Shown here one piece after another: positions 40,235 to 48,840 of a stretch of 64,000 bases of DNA; position 1 is the stretch's first letter, and the number at the start of each line of letters is the position of its first letter. This stretch comes from Thermoleophilia bacterium (GTDB lineage Bacteria; Actinomycetota; Thermoleophilia; Solirubrobacterales; 70-9), in assembly GCA_016650125.1 (NCBI GenBank), contig JAENWT010000011.1, positions 1 through 64,000 on the forward strand, read 5' to 3'. A program made the translations under genes and the position numbers. The notes under the pieces were generated by a model. That model ran no database searches and had not been told where the DNA came from. It saw only the letters and a program-made list of their open reading frames with translations.

Positions 40235-41029
40235 GTGCCCGGACCGTCGCCCGACTACGCTTTGTCTCCCTTGGACCTCCTGGCCACCACAGACCCCGCC
40301 GCCGGAGTCGGATTGTTCGCGGCCCTCCTTGCGGGTTTGGTCTCCTTCCTCTCCCCCTGCGTCCTGCCGCTGGTGCCCGGCTACCTGTCGGCGGTCTCCG
40401 GGATCTCGCCCGACGAGCTAGACGACGCCGGCTGGAGGAAGGTGCTCGTTCCGAGCCTCTTCTTCTGCGCCAGCTTCTCGACGATCTTCATCCTGCTCGG
40501 TCTGACCGCGACCAAGATCGGCTCGACCCTGAGCGACCACCGGGAGCTGCTCGACAAGATCGCGGCGGCGCTGATCATCCTGATGGGCATCCTCTTCGTG
40601 GCCTCGTTCTTCGTGCTGAAGCTCAACCGCGAGTGGCACTTCGACGCTCTCATGGCCCGGGCCGGCAAGGGCGGGCCGATCGTCGCCGGCGCCGCTTTCG
40701 CCGTCGCCTGGACCCCCTGCATCGGGCCAACCCTCGGAGCGATCCTCTCAGCGGCATCGCTCACCGATTCGGCCGCGCGCGGAGCCCTGCTCCTGGCTGT
40801 CTATTCGGCCGGTCTGGCGATACCGTTCCTGTTGGCTGCCGTTGCCTTCAACCGGATGACCACGGCCTTCGCGGTGGTGAAGCGCCATTACAACGTGATC
40901 ATCGCAATCGGAGGAGTGATCCTGATCACGATGGGAGTACTGATCTGGACGGGAGAGTTCTACCGGATCAACATCGAGGTCCAACAGTGGCTAACGGACC
41001 TGGGAGTCGATTTCTGGAACGACGTTTGA
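40235..41029 (+). CDS. ccdA: Cytochrome c biogenesis protein CcdA
   Basis: 264 aa, six membrane segments plus a short N-terminus. The redox cysteines lie in LSPCVLPLVPGYLSAVSG and TPCIGPTLGAILS. CcdA passes electrons from cytosolic thioredoxin across the membrane to periplasmic or extracytoplasmic thiol proteins for cytochrome c maturation. No ResA/ResB genes are next to it here. GTG start. Confidence 0.92.
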   Translation: MPGPSPDYALSPLDLLATTDPAAGVGLFAALLAGLVSFLSPCVLPLVPGYLSAVSGISPDELDDAGWRKVLVPSLFFCASFSTIFILLGLTATKIGSTLSDHRELLDKIAAALIILMGILFVASFFVLKLNREWHFDALMARAGKGGPIVAGAAFAVAWTPCIGPTLGAILSAASLTDSAARGALLLAVYSAGLAIPFLLAAVAFNRMTTAFAVVKRHYNVIIAIGGVILITMGVLIWTGEFYRINIEVQQWLTDLGVDFWNDV

Positions 41030-41039
41030 CCCGGCCAGG

Positions 41040-41096
41040 GATTCTTTGCCGCGTTCAGTGCATATAGGACCAAAACGCGGCACAGAATCGTTTTGG
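41040..41096. promoter_or_regulatory. Overlapping alternative hairpins
   Basis: The arms 41040-41055 and 41074-41089 (GATTCTTTGCCGCGTT, one mismatch) form one 16-bp stem. CCAAAACG (41070-41077) and CGTTTTGG (41089-41096) form a competing stem ending in a T-rich run. The two cannot coexist. It lies between convergent ccdA and a small gene, so a terminator is the plain reading. Confidence 0.5.
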
Positions 41097-41157
41097 CCAG
41101 GCACGGCAGGCCGCATCCTGGACAGGGGTACCCGGACCGCGCCCCACGGCAGCCCGA

Positions 41158-41460
41158 CTAGTTGTTGATGTTCGGCGCAGCGGGGACCGGGACTGAGATC
41201 TCCTGCTCCTGGCCAATCGCCTCAGTCACTTCTTCCTCGAGGCTTTCGCCGTCCATGTCCCTTGAGCAGATGATTCGGAACCGGCCGGTTCCGAGATCCG
41301 GGTCGCCGACGATCGGCAATCCCCGGATCTCTTCCCAGCCGAGGCGTTCGATCTCGAAAGGATTCATCCGCACCTCAGCCGCCGGATAAGCGCAGCTGGT
41401 GTTGTGCTGATCAATGGCCTTGGAAATAGCCTCAAGGTTCTTGGATTCGGGGGAAGCCAT
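41158..41460 (-). CDS. Small hypothetical protein
   Basis: 100 aa from ATG 41460; an upstream start gives 107 aa. MNPFEIERLGWEEIRGLPIVGDPDLGTGRFRIICSRD and a C-terminal acidic/Gln segment are visible, with Cys in TSCAYP and IICS. I do not recognise the fold. It is separated from the rlpA-like gene by a clear terminator. Confidence 0.5.
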   Translation of the reverse strand: MASPESKNLEAISKAIDQHNTSCAYPAAEVRMNPFEIERLGWEEIRGLPIVGDPDLGTGRFRIICSRDMDGESLEEEVTEAIGQEQEISVPVPAAPNINN

Positions 41461-41515
41461 AAATCGATTATGCCAGTCCACTCCCCTTGTATTCCAGGGC
41501 GTCCAGAAAATCGAA

Positions 41516-41545
41516 CACCTGATTTGCCCGAAGGCAAATCAGGTG
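41516..41545 (-). terminator. Terminator of the rlpA-like gene
   Basis: CACCTGATTTGCC-CGAA-GGCAAATCAGGTG, a perfect 13-bp stem with a tetraloop, followed on the - strand by TTCGATTTTCT. It lies about 100 nt beyond the stop at 41643. Confidence 0.8.
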
Positions 41546-41642
41546 CTTGATGCAGAACTGCGATAGCGGAGAGAGGGCAAAAACACGAGGCTTGTTCTCC
41601 TGGTCGTGTTTTGCCCGCCCCCGCGGTAGACCGCTTCGCGGC

Positions 41643-42542
41643 CTACTTGTTGGTCCAGATTGTGCCAACTCCGCCGAAGCCCAGCTTGTTCTTCACGGCT
41701 TCAGTGAGGTCGTAGTCCCTGCCGGCCACGTAGGGGCCGCGGTCGATGACCGGGGCGACCACGGTGTGACCGTGGTAACGGATGGTCACCTTGGTGCCAC
41801 ACGGCAGCGTCTTGTTGGCGACGCCGATCGTGCTCGGGGTCAGCGTGCCGCCGCAGGCGACACCGTTGCCGTACAGGCCAGGGCCGTAGTACGAGGCACC
41901 GGACGGGCGCAGTCCGTAGACCTTGAACCGATGGCTCTCGTCACCGATTGCTTCGGAGTTGTTCGCGCTGAACACACGCACGCGGTAGGTGCCCGAGGTC
42001 TTCGGGCGCCAACTGGCCGCGAAGCCACCGTGGCGCTTGGTCGTGGTGCGGATGGTCTCGCCCGCGCCCTTGATCACGATCTTGATCCGGCGGACGCCGC
42101 GCGGCTTGACGATGCCGCGGATACCCAGCTTGTCGCCGAGCTTCACGTAACGGTGGACACCGCGGACCTTGAGCGTGCTGCGGACCTTGAGCGTGCGCGG
42201 TGGTGATTCTTCACCGGCAGGCGTGCTGACCTTGAGTCCGCCGCTTGAACGGGCAGTCACGGCGGTCGAGTACAGGCCGCGCTCATCGGTGGTGATCTTC
42301 TTCAGGTGGTCCCAGGACTCGGTCCCGGCATCACGGAAGAGCAGATTTACCGTCTTGCGTCCGGTCGAGCCGCTGTTGCCGCGCACCTTGACCGGGCTGC
42401 CGACGCTTGCCTGCTTCGGAGCGACCTTGACCTTCAGGGTCGTCGCCGGCTTGGCGGCAGAAGCCGTCGAGGCGAGCGCGCTTATCGAGAAAACGGCGCA
42501 GAGCATCAGAAAAGCGGACCTCAGGGTCCTTGTCGAAATCAT
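41643..42542 (-). CDS. Secreted RlpA-like double-psi beta-barrel protein
   Basis: 299 aa. Signal peptide (FLMLCAVFSISALASTASA), then Ig-like/SH3-like basic beta regions to about residue 205, then a double-psi beta-barrel with SYYGPGLYGNGVACGGTLTPSTIG and VIDRGPYVAGRDYDLT. The catalytic Asp of RlpA-type enzymes is present (DRGP). RlpA proteins cut naked peptidoglycan glycans; this may help remodel the cell wall. An SD (AAAGGAGA) precedes the ATG and a c-di-AMP riboswitch fills the leader. Confidence 0.85.
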   Translation of the reverse strand: MISTRTLRSAFLMLCAVFSISALASTASAAKPATTLKVKVAPKQASVGSPVKVRGNSGSTGRKTVNLLFRDAGTESWDHLKKITTDERGLYSTAVTARSSGGLKVSTPAGEESPPRTLKVRSTLKVRGVHRYVKLGDKLGIRGIVKPRGVRRIKIVIKGAGETIRTTTKRHGGFAASWRPKTSGTYRVRVFSANNSEAIGDESHRFKVYGLRPSGASYYGPGLYGNGVACGGTLTPSTIGVANKTLPCGTKVTIRYHGHTVVAPVIDRGPYVAGRDYDLTEAVKNKLGFGGVGTIWTNK

Positions 42543-42551
42543 CAGTTGTTT

Positions 42552-42705
42552 CTCCTTTGTTCGCCTGCGGGGTTAGCTGTCGGACTCACGAGCTGTGGCT
42601 GCCCGTTATCAGCGGATCACCGCTGAATTCGCCCCGTGCCTCCGCTCCATTGATCAGCGGCTGCGTCTGGGTCCCCCGCCCGCCAGAATTGTTAGTGGCG
42701 GTTCG
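42552..42705 (-). promoter_or_regulatory. c-di-AMP (ydaO-type) riboswitch
   Basis: The leader of the rlpA-like gene contains, in order on the - strand, GCCACTAACAATT, GGGGGACCCAG, GGGGCGAATT, GGGCAGCC and CCGACAGCTAACCCCGCAGGC, ending 18 nt before the ATG. These are the conserved blocks of the ydaO motif, including the near-invariant 3' segment. The class binds c-di-AMP and is known to control cell-wall hydrolase and Rpf genes in actinobacteria, usually turning expression off when c-di-AMP is high. Confidence 0.85.
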
Positions 42706-42832
42706 GCGTTATGTGAGTGTTCTGTTAGGAAGCAACAGTGAAGAGGTTCCGGAGTACCGGCGGTGTGAGCAGGCTCACATGCCCGTTTGCAGCAATTAAT
42801 CACCCGTGGGGCGATTTTCGGAATGAAGCGGT

Positions 42833-42838
42833 GATAAT
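42833..42838 (+). promoter_or_regulatory. -10 element, leaderless start of nadE
   Basis: GATAAT, then 6 nt, then GTG 42845; preceded by T to give TGATAAT. No SD box. Confidence 0.5.
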
Positions 42839-42844
42839 TCCCCC

Positions 42845-44455
42845 GTGGCCACGATTCCCCGTACAGCCCTCGCTCAGATCAACCCCACGGTCGGCGATCT
42901 GGACGGCAACGCGGCGCTGGTCGCGGACTGGATCGAGAAGGCCAAGACAGCCGGAGCCGAGCTGGTGGTCTTCCCCGAACTCTGCATGACCGGCTATCCG
43001 GCGGAGGATCTCTATCTGAGGCCCGATTTCATCCGCGCCAACGCACTCCAGGTGGCAGAGCTCGCCGCCGGGGTCGAAGGAATCACCGCGGTGGTCGGAT
43101 TCGCCAATCCGGTGACCGACCCGGTCGGCGTGGCGATCGCCGCCAATGCGGCCGCGGTGCTCGAGGACGGGAAGGTGCGAGCCGTCTACCACAAGCGCCT
43201 GCTTCCGAACTACGGGGTCTTCGACGAGTTCAGGACCTTCCGCGACGGGGCGGATCCTCTGATGGGCGAAGTGGCCGGCAGCATCGTCGGCCTCACCATC
43301 TGCGAGGACTGCTGGGACCCCAAGTCGCCGGTGGCGCAGCGGCTGGCGCCGGGCGCCGATTTGATCGTCAACCTCTCGGCTTCGCCCTATCACCGGGGCA
43401 AGGCCGGCCAGCGGGAGGAGATCTTCCGGCAGGTAGCGATCCGTGAGAACCGCCACGTGGCGATGGTCAACACGGTCGGCGGCCAGGACGAACTGATCTT
43501 CGACGGCGGCAGCGTTCTGATCGCACCCGACGGCACGGTCCTCTCGCGTGCCGGCCAGTTCACCGAAGACCTGTTGATCTGCGACCGGGCGACTGAACCT
43601 TCACCGTGGATGGAAGACCTCGACGAGGTCTACACCGCCCTGGTCACCGGCCTCCGTGACTACGTCACCAAGAACGGGTTCGCGCACGTCGGCATCGGCC
43701 TCTCTGGCGGGATCGATTCGGCCCTGGTCGCCGCGCTCGCCACTGACGCGCTCGGGTCCGACCGAGTTACCTGTGTGGTGATGCCTTCTCGGCATTCCGC
43801 GGTTGGCACGCAGAACGACGCCCGTGAGATGGCGGCGAGGCTCGGAACCGAGATGATCGAGATCCCGATCGCCGGCCCGATGGCCGCCTATGACGAACTG
43901 CTCGGAGACGATGCAACAGGGGTCGCCGCCGAGAACCTCCAGGCGCGCATCCGCGGCAACCTGCTGATGGCTCTCTCGAACAGCCGTGGCTGGCTGGTCC
44001 TGACGACTGCGAACAAGAGCGAGACCTCGGTCGGCTATTCGACGCTCTATGGCGATCTGGCCGGCGGCCTGGCGCCGATCAAGGACGTGCCGAAAACCCT
44101 CGTCTACGATCTCTGCCGCTATCGCAACAGGATGTCGCCGGTGATCCCCGAGGACATCATCGTCCGCCCGCCCTCCGCCGAGCTGCGGCCCGATCAGAAG
44201 GATTCGGATTCACTGCCCGGCTACGAGGTGCTTGACCGCATCCTCCGGCTATATGTCGAAGAGGACCAGGGACCAGCCGAGATCGTCGCCGCGGGTGAGC
44301 CCGCTGACATCGTTGCCGAAATCGTGGCGATGGTCGATCGGGCCGAATACAAACGGCGCCAGTCTCCCCCGGGACTGCGGATCACCACCAAAGGCTTCGG
44401 GCGCGACCGTCGCATGCCGATCACGAATCAATACCGGCCCTGGCACGCCGACTGA
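42845..44455 (+). CDS. nadE: Glutamine-dependent NAD+ synthetase
   Basis: 536 aa in two domains. The N-terminal nitrilase fold has FPELCMTGYPAEDLYL (Glu), YHKRLLPNYGVFDE (Lys) and LTICEDCWDP (nucleophile Cys) for glutamine hydrolysis. The C-terminal NAD synthase has the PP-loop SGGIDSALVAAL. It converts nicotinic acid adenine dinucleotide to NAD+ using ATP and glutamine. It diverges from the riboswitch-controlled rlpA gene; the two share the 300-bp intergenic region. Confidence 0.95.
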   Translation: MATIPRTALAQINPTVGDLDGNAALVADWIEKAKTAGAELVVFPELCMTGYPAEDLYLRPDFIRANALQVAELAAGVEGITAVVGFANPVTDPVGVAIAANAAAVLEDGKVRAVYHKRLLPNYGVFDEFRTFRDGADPLMGEVAGSIVGLTICEDCWDPKSPVAQRLAPGADLIVNLSASPYHRGKAGQREEIFRQVAIRENRHVAMVNTVGGQDELIFDGGSVLIAPDGTVLSRAGQFTEDLLICDRATEPSPWMEDLDEVYTALVTGLRDYVTKNGFAHVGIGLSGGIDSALVAALATDALGSDRVTCVVMPSRHSAVGTQNDAREMAARLGTEMIEIPIAGPMAAYDELLGDDATGVAAENLQARIRGNLLMALSNSRGWLVLTTANKSETSVGYSTLYGDLAGGLAPIKDVPKTLVYDLCRYRNRMSPVIPEDIIVRPPSAELRPDQKDSDSLPGYEVLDRILRLYVEEDQGPAEIVAAGEPADIVAEIVAMVDRAEYKRRQSPPGLRITTKGFGRDRRMPITNQYRPWHAD

Positions 44456-44474
44456 CCCTTGTTGTCGGGTCCGG

Positions 44475-44903
44475 CTACTCCTTGACGAGGAAGCCGAGGT
44501 CGACGCCCTCGGGTGCATCACGAATCGCCATCGTCATTTGCGCCATGGCGCAGGTGCGGCCTTCGAAGTCCCGGATCGTGGCGCGCCAGACCCAGGTCAT
44601 GCGTCCCCGATGGACGGCTTCAGCCTCGACTTCGATTCCGCCACTCGATACCGGTCGCAGCAGGTTCACCGAGATGCTCTGTCCCATGGCCACGCGGTTG
44701 TCGGTCACCACTGCGGTCGCGGTCGCCATCGAGCAGAGACTCTCGACCATCGAAGCCATGACTCCGCCGTGCATGATTCCCATCGGCTGGCGGTGCTCGT
44801 CCTTCATCGGCAGGCGGACAACCGCCTTGTCCGGGTCTGACGACACCCATTCGGTCCCGAGCAGGAGGTCGAAGGGCGAGTCGGGAAGGGTCACGTCGGG
44901 CAT
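44475..44903 (-). CDS. PaaI-type hotdog-fold thioesterase
   Basis: 142 aa. QPMGIMHGGVMASMVESLCSMAT is the helix-plus-His motif, and VAMGQSISVNLLRPV with VEAEAVHRGRMTWVWRATI completes the fold. It hydrolyses aryl or acyl-CoA thioesters. It has no SD, and GATTAT (44910-44915) lies 6 nt before the ATG, suggesting a leaderless message. It faces a gene whose ATG is only 35 bp away. Confidence 0.85.
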   Translation of the reverse strand: MPDVTLPDSPFDLLLGTEWVSSDPDKAVVRLPMKDEHRQPMGIMHGGVMASMVESLCSMATATAVVTDNRVAMGQSISVNLLRPVSSGGIEVEAEAVHRGRMTWVWRATIRDFEGRTCAMAQMTMAIRDAPEGVDLGFLVKE

Positions 44904-44924
44904 CTGCCGATAATCATAAACCCA

Positions 44925-44930
44925 TAGAGT
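44925..44930 (+). promoter_or_regulatory. -10 element for the HTH membrane protein
   Basis: TAGAGT, with 8 nt to ATG 44939. It overlaps the divergent promoter region of the thioesterase. Confidence 0.35.
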
Positions 44931-44938
44931 TTCGGCGG

Positions 44939-45973
44939 ATGGCCCTTAGTGAGGACAGTCGGACCCTGCTCCAGCTCCTGCTCGGACGCGGCAAGTCCTA
45001 CAACGACATTTCCGGACTGCTCGGGATCGATGAGTCCGAGGTGCGTGACCGTGCCCACCAGGCGCTCACAGAAATCAACGGCAGCGACCCCGACACCGAC
45101 GTCAACCTGACCGACTACCTGCTCGGCCAGAGCGATCCGATCGCCCGGGCCGACGTCGCCCGGGAGCTGGCTGACAACCCGGAGGCAGCCGACACCGCCT
45201 CGAGCCTGTCCGACCAACTGCGGCTCCTCGTACCCGGCGCGGACCTGCCCAAGGTGGCCGGCGGCAAGGTCACCCCCGCCAAACGCGGTCTCACCTCACG
45301 ATCCGCCCCGTCAAAGCGCAGCCGCCCCGCCAAGTCCGATGGCGAATCCCGGTCAGGCGTACCCCTGACCGGTTCGCAGAGGCGCATGATCGCGGGTCTG
45401 CTTTTCGCGGCCCTGCTCGTCACCGTGCTTATCCTTTTCCTGAGCGGCGCTATCGGCGGCGGCGATGACGATTCGGGCAAGACGCCTGCCGACGCCGAAA
45501 GCGTTCAGGCAATCCTCCAACCGGTCGGCAGCCAGACCGGCACGGGCAAGGTCCAGCTCGGACAGACCCAAGACCAGTTTGCCGCGCGTCTCGAGTTCAC
45601 CGAGTTGGCTCCGAGTGAGGACAACAGCAGCTACGTCCTCTGGGCCGATGGTTCCGTCGGTTCTTTCCCACTTGATGAAACAGAAGTCAAAAAAGACGGG
45701 ACGATCAGCAAGACGATCCTGATCCCTGCCGTTGTGCTTTGCTCGATCGCGACCGACATCTTTCCGGACTTCAAGCTGTCCCGGCTTGACGCGTCCGAGC
45801 GGCAGGACGTGCTCGCCCAGACGAACCAAGCGGTCTCAGGAAAGCTCGACAGCCTGCCGGATTACAAGGGTAAGACAGTGTTCGAGGGCCCCGTTTCGAT
45901 GGACCAGTCGCTCAAGGACTCGGTCTCGGCAACGTGTACGGCGCCGCAGTCGACCGGAACTACCCAGCCTTAA
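44939..45973 (+). CDS. Membrane-anchored HTH protein with extracytoplasmic RskA-like domain
   Basis: 344 aa. Residues 1-65 look like a sigma-70 region-4 type helix-turn-helix (TLLQLLLGRGKSYNDISGLLGIDESEVRDRAHQAL). A Lys/Arg/Ser-rich linker leads to a single membrane segment (MIAGLLFAALLVTVLILFLSG). The outside part has an anti-sigma-K-like beta domain (SYVLWADGSVGSFPLDETEVKKDGT) with a Cys in VLCSIA and an alpha tail. No sigma-like region 2 exists. This order, HTH inside and sensor outside, suggests a one-component membrane regulator or an anti-sigma-like protein binding a sigma factor. Its target is unknown. Confidence 0.75.
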   Translation: MALSEDSRTLLQLLLGRGKSYNDISGLLGIDESEVRDRAHQALTEINGSDPDTDVNLTDYLLGQSDPIARADVARELADNPEAADTASSLSDQLRLLVPGADLPKVAGGKVTPAKRGLTSRSAPSKRSRPAKSDGESRSGVPLTGSQRRMIAGLLFAALLVTVLILFLSGAIGGGDDDSGKTPADAESVQAILQPVGSQTGTGKVQLGQTQDQFAARLEFTELAPSEDNSSYVLWADGSVGSFPLDETEVKKDGTISKTILIPAVVLCSIATDIFPDFKLSRLDASERQDVLAQTNQAVSGKLDSLPDYKGKTVFEGPVSMDQSLKDSVSATCTAPQSTGTTQP

Positions 45974-47600
45974 CCGGCACGAGCTTGCCCGGATTCATGA
46001 TCCCGGCGGGATCCAGCCGTTCCTTGATTCCGGCGAGTGCCTCGATGCCGAGCTCCCCTATCTCACCCGCCAGATAAGGCGTGTGGTCGCGGCCGGTGGC
46101 GTGATGGTGGGACAGCGTGCCGCCCAGTGACCGGATCGCCTTGCAGGCGGCGGCCTTGACCGGCGGCCAGGCTGCGGCGCCGCCGTCCCGGCCGGGTGAC
46201 GAGATCACGGTGAAGTAGAGGGAGGCGCCGTCGCGGTAGGCGTGCGAGAGGTGGCACATGACCACGCCTTTCATTCCCTGGGCCGCCATCTCGCTTTCGA
46301 GGGCGTCCTTGACCCCGCGGTAGAGCGCGGGATGGGCGCTCCATTGCTGCGCGGTTTCCAGGGTCTCGACCAGGGCCCCGTGGTCGAGCAGGGTTTCACG
46401 CAGGTAGGGGCCGTGGAACCGGCCCTTCTGCCAGCCTTTGCCTGCGGACTGGCCGAGGTAGACCGCTCCGCCCTTCCTCAGGGCTTTTGCCGTATCGGCG
46501 CGTTGAACCCGAACCCGGTCGGACGTGCCTTCGAAGCCGGCGATCATGAGGGCACCGTCGGAGCGCCCTCGCACCTTCAGGTACCGCCGGAACAGATCCC
46601 CGGTAACCCCTCCGGGTGCGGACATAGTCAGTGAAGTGGCCGTCTCGTCCTCGTCGGAGACCCGCGCGATGGTCGGCAGGCGGTCGTCCTGGGCGAGGCG
46701 GCGGATGATCTCGTTGCCTTCGGCGAAGCTGCCGGCGATCCAGGCCTCGTAACGGGTGGCAACCGGCACCGGGCGGATGCGCACGTCGACGTCGGGGATC
46801 ACCCCGAAGATCCCCTCCGAGCCGATCACCAGTTCCCGCAGGGCCGGGCCGATCGCCGTATGCGGAGTATCCAGGGTCGAGAGCTCTCCGGCAGGCGTCG
46901 CGAGCCGGACGGAGCTGACCAGTGAATCGAACCGGCCGTAGCCGCTCGATGACTGGCCGGCCGACCTGGTTGCGGCAAAGCCGCCGACCGTCGCGTATTC
47001 AAAGGACTGGGGATAGTGGCCGATCGTGAAACCGCTGGCCGCGAGCAGAGCTTCAGCTTCCGGGCCGCGCAGGCCGGCTCCCACCCGGGCGGTCAATGAT
47101 CTTTCGTCGACTTCGACCGAGTTAAGATTCACGGTGTCGAGGCTGATCACCCGGTCGAACGAGCCCTTGTCAGGAGCGATGCCGCCGACGACGCTGGTAC
47201 CGCCGCCGAACGGAACCACGCCGATGCCGAGCCTTGAGCAGGCTTCGAGCAGCGGCACGATCGCGTCAGAGGTGGGGATGACCACGACCGCGTCGGGAGC
47301 CTGGCTGATCCGGCCCGAGCGTTTTTCGAGCAGGTCCAGATAGCTCTGACCGGCCGCGTGACGGATCCGGTCTTCATGGCCGGTGAGCACGTTGCCCGGA
47401 CCGGCGATCCTCGAAATCTCATCCGGGATGACCTCAGCGTCGGGGATCGAGACCGATTCAAGCGGCGGCACTTCAGCCGATTCCGGCGGCAGGATTTCGC
47501 GCCCGTTGAGCATCGCTTCGGCTGCCGGAGAGAGCTCGGCCTCCTCGTCGGCCCTGCCCCAGCCCCACCACCGCGTGTCGCGGCGCGGCTCCGCGGTCAT
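45960..47600 (-). CDS. FAD-linked oxidase, alkyl-DHAP synthase-like
   Basis: 546 aa. FAD_binding_4 domain with VPFGGGTSVVGGI and TVGGFAATRSAGQSSSGYGRFDSLV binds FAD by a PP-loop. The C-terminal half has LSHHHATGRDHTPYLAGEIGE, close to the HHH motif of alkyldihydroxyacetonephosphate synthase, the ether-lipid enzyme. D-lactate or glycolate oxidase is the alternative. It is co-transcribed after SRPBCC with an ATGA overlap (47597-47600). Confidence 0.85.
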   Translation of the reverse strand: MTAEPRRDTRWWGWGRADEEAELSPAAEAMLNGREILPPESAEVPPLESVSIPDAEVIPDEISRIAGPGNVLTGHEDRIRHAAGQSYLDLLEKRSGRISQAPDAVVVIPTSDAIVPLLEACSRLGIGVVPFGGGTSVVGGIAPDKGSFDRVISLDTVNLNSVEVDERSLTARVGAGLRGPEAEALLAASGFTIGHYPQSFEYATVGGFAATRSAGQSSSGYGRFDSLVSSVRLATPAGELSTLDTPHTAIGPALRELVIGSEGIFGVIPDVDVRIRPVPVATRYEAWIAGSFAEGNEIIRRLAQDDRLPTIARVSDEDETATSLTMSAPGGVTGDLFRRYLKVRGRSDGALMIAGFEGTSDRVRVQRADTAKALRKGGAVYLGQSAGKGWQKGRFHGPYLRETLLDHGALVETLETAQQWSAHPALYRGVKDALESEMAAQGMKGVVMCHLSHAYRDGASLYFTVISSPGRDGGAAAWPPVKAAACKAIRSLGGTLSHHHATGRDHTPYLAGEIGELGIEALAGIKERLDPAGIMNPGKLVPVKAG

Positions 47601-48082
47601 TGGCCGTCGCCTTCACTTGAGGCTGCCGGTTCTTCAAAAACGGTGCCCAGGGCGGCAAGTGCCTGATCGAGCATCTGCTTCTGGGTCTTTCTCATCATGA
47701 AACCGGCCAGGCGCGCGCTGCCGCGCAGCGTATGGCTGGCGGTGAGGGTGATTTCCGTGCCGCCATTGCCCGGGCTGAGCCGGACCTCGGTCGTCTGGTT
47801 CTGCAGGTGCTCTTCGAACGGCGTGCCGCTCAGCTCGTGCTCCCACATGTAGCGCTCGGGCCGGGTCGCGCCGACACAGCGGTAATCCATCCGGAGCTTG
47901 CGTCCGGAGTCCGCGGCGAGCACGTTCGTCCACTGGGTCCGTGTTGTGCCGGGCTTGCCGTCCATGTTTTCGACCCGGGTGACGCGGGGCCACCAGTCCG
48001 TGAGACGGCGCGGGTCACTGATCACGTCGTAGACGCTGTCGGGATCGGCGGGCAGGACTTGTCTACGGCTGACGCTGGGCAC
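47597..48082 (-). CDS. SRPBCC (polyketide-cyclase-like) protein
   Basis: 161 aa. LPADPDSVYDVISDPRRLTDWWPRVTRVE is the start of the START/SRPBCC fold; GNGGTEITLTASHTLRGSARLAG continues it, with a C-terminal helix. It would hold a hydrophobic ligand. It sits 8 nt after ftsR and overlaps the FAD oxidase start, hinting at lipid-related work. Confidence 0.83.
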   Translation of the reverse strand: MPSVSRRQVLPADPDSVYDVISDPRRLTDWWPRVTRVENMDGKPGTTRTQWTNVLAADSGRKLRMDYRCVGATRPERYMWEHELSGTPFEEHLQNQTTEVRLSPGNGGTEITLTASHTLRGSARLAGFMMRKTQKQMLDQALAALGTVFEEPAASSEGDGQ

Positions 48083-48090
48083 GGCGGCGA

Positions 48091-48840
48091 TCAGGTGTCG
48101 GCGAGCCGGCGCAGATCGCGCACCAGGAGCGCGTGTTTCAGTTCGCTCAGCACCGAAGCCATGCGTTCCAGGCTCTCGACCGCTTCCTTGCGGCGTTGCG
48201 GGTTGCGTGAGATCAGCTTGGGTGCGAGCAGCGCTTCGATCAACTGCACTTCACGGTCGGCCGAAGTCTTGAAAACTTTGAGGTTGCGGGCCGCGACGCC
48301 GGACCGGGCGAGCTCGTTGCCGGCCCGCACGATTTCCATGTCGGTCTCGTCGAAGACGTCCGCGCCACCATCCTTCTTCGGGGCGACCAGCCCGAAGTCG
48401 GCAAGCTCGCGCACGAATTCGGGGCGGGCCCCGGTTTCCTCGATCACTTCGTCGAGCGTGAAGCGCGAGCTGCTGGTGCCGACGAGCTTGGCCCGCCGGG
48501 CAGTGTTCGACTGCGAAGAACTGCTGCTGCCGAGGCCGCTGAGCGAAGGCCCGGAGGCCAGCTCCTGGCGGATCACCCTGAGCGGCAGGAATTCGTCGCG
48601 CTGAAGCCGGAGGATCGTGCGCAGCCGGTCGACATCCGCCTGGCTGTAAAGGCGGTATCCGCCCTGGGTGCGTCGCGGGGTGACCAGCTTCTGATCCTCT
48701 AGATAACGGATCTTGGAGATCGATACGTCGTCGAATTCCTTGCTCAGCACCTTGGCGACGGCGCCGATGGTCAGGGCCTTGCGCGGCCGGACCGGGCCGG
48801 CCGGCGGCACATCGCTCATCTGGTCCGCGGAAATGGTCAC
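48091..48840 (-). CDS. ftsR: MerR-family regulator, FtsR type
   Basis: 249 aa. The MerR helix-turn-helix (LTIGAVAKVLSKEFDDVSISKIRYLEDQKLVTPRRTQGGYRLYSQADVDRLRTILRLQRDEFLPLRVIRQEL) closely matches FtsR, which activates ftsZ in corynebacteria, here with a longer C-terminal region. The GTG start overlaps the garA stop by one base (TAGTG). The garA-ftsR pair is conserved in actinobacteria. Confidence 0.88.
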   Translation of the reverse strand: MTISADQMSDVPPAGPVRPRKALTIGAVAKVLSKEFDDVSISKIRYLEDQKLVTPRRTQGGYRLYSQADVDRLRTILRLQRDEFLPLRVIRQELASGPSLSGLGSSSSSQSNTARRAKLVGTSSSRFTLDEVIEETGARPEFVRELADFGLVAPKKDGGADVFDETDMEIVRAGNELARSGVAARNLKVFKTSADREVQLIEALLAPKLISRNPQRRKEAVESLERMASVLSELKHALLVRDLRRLADT

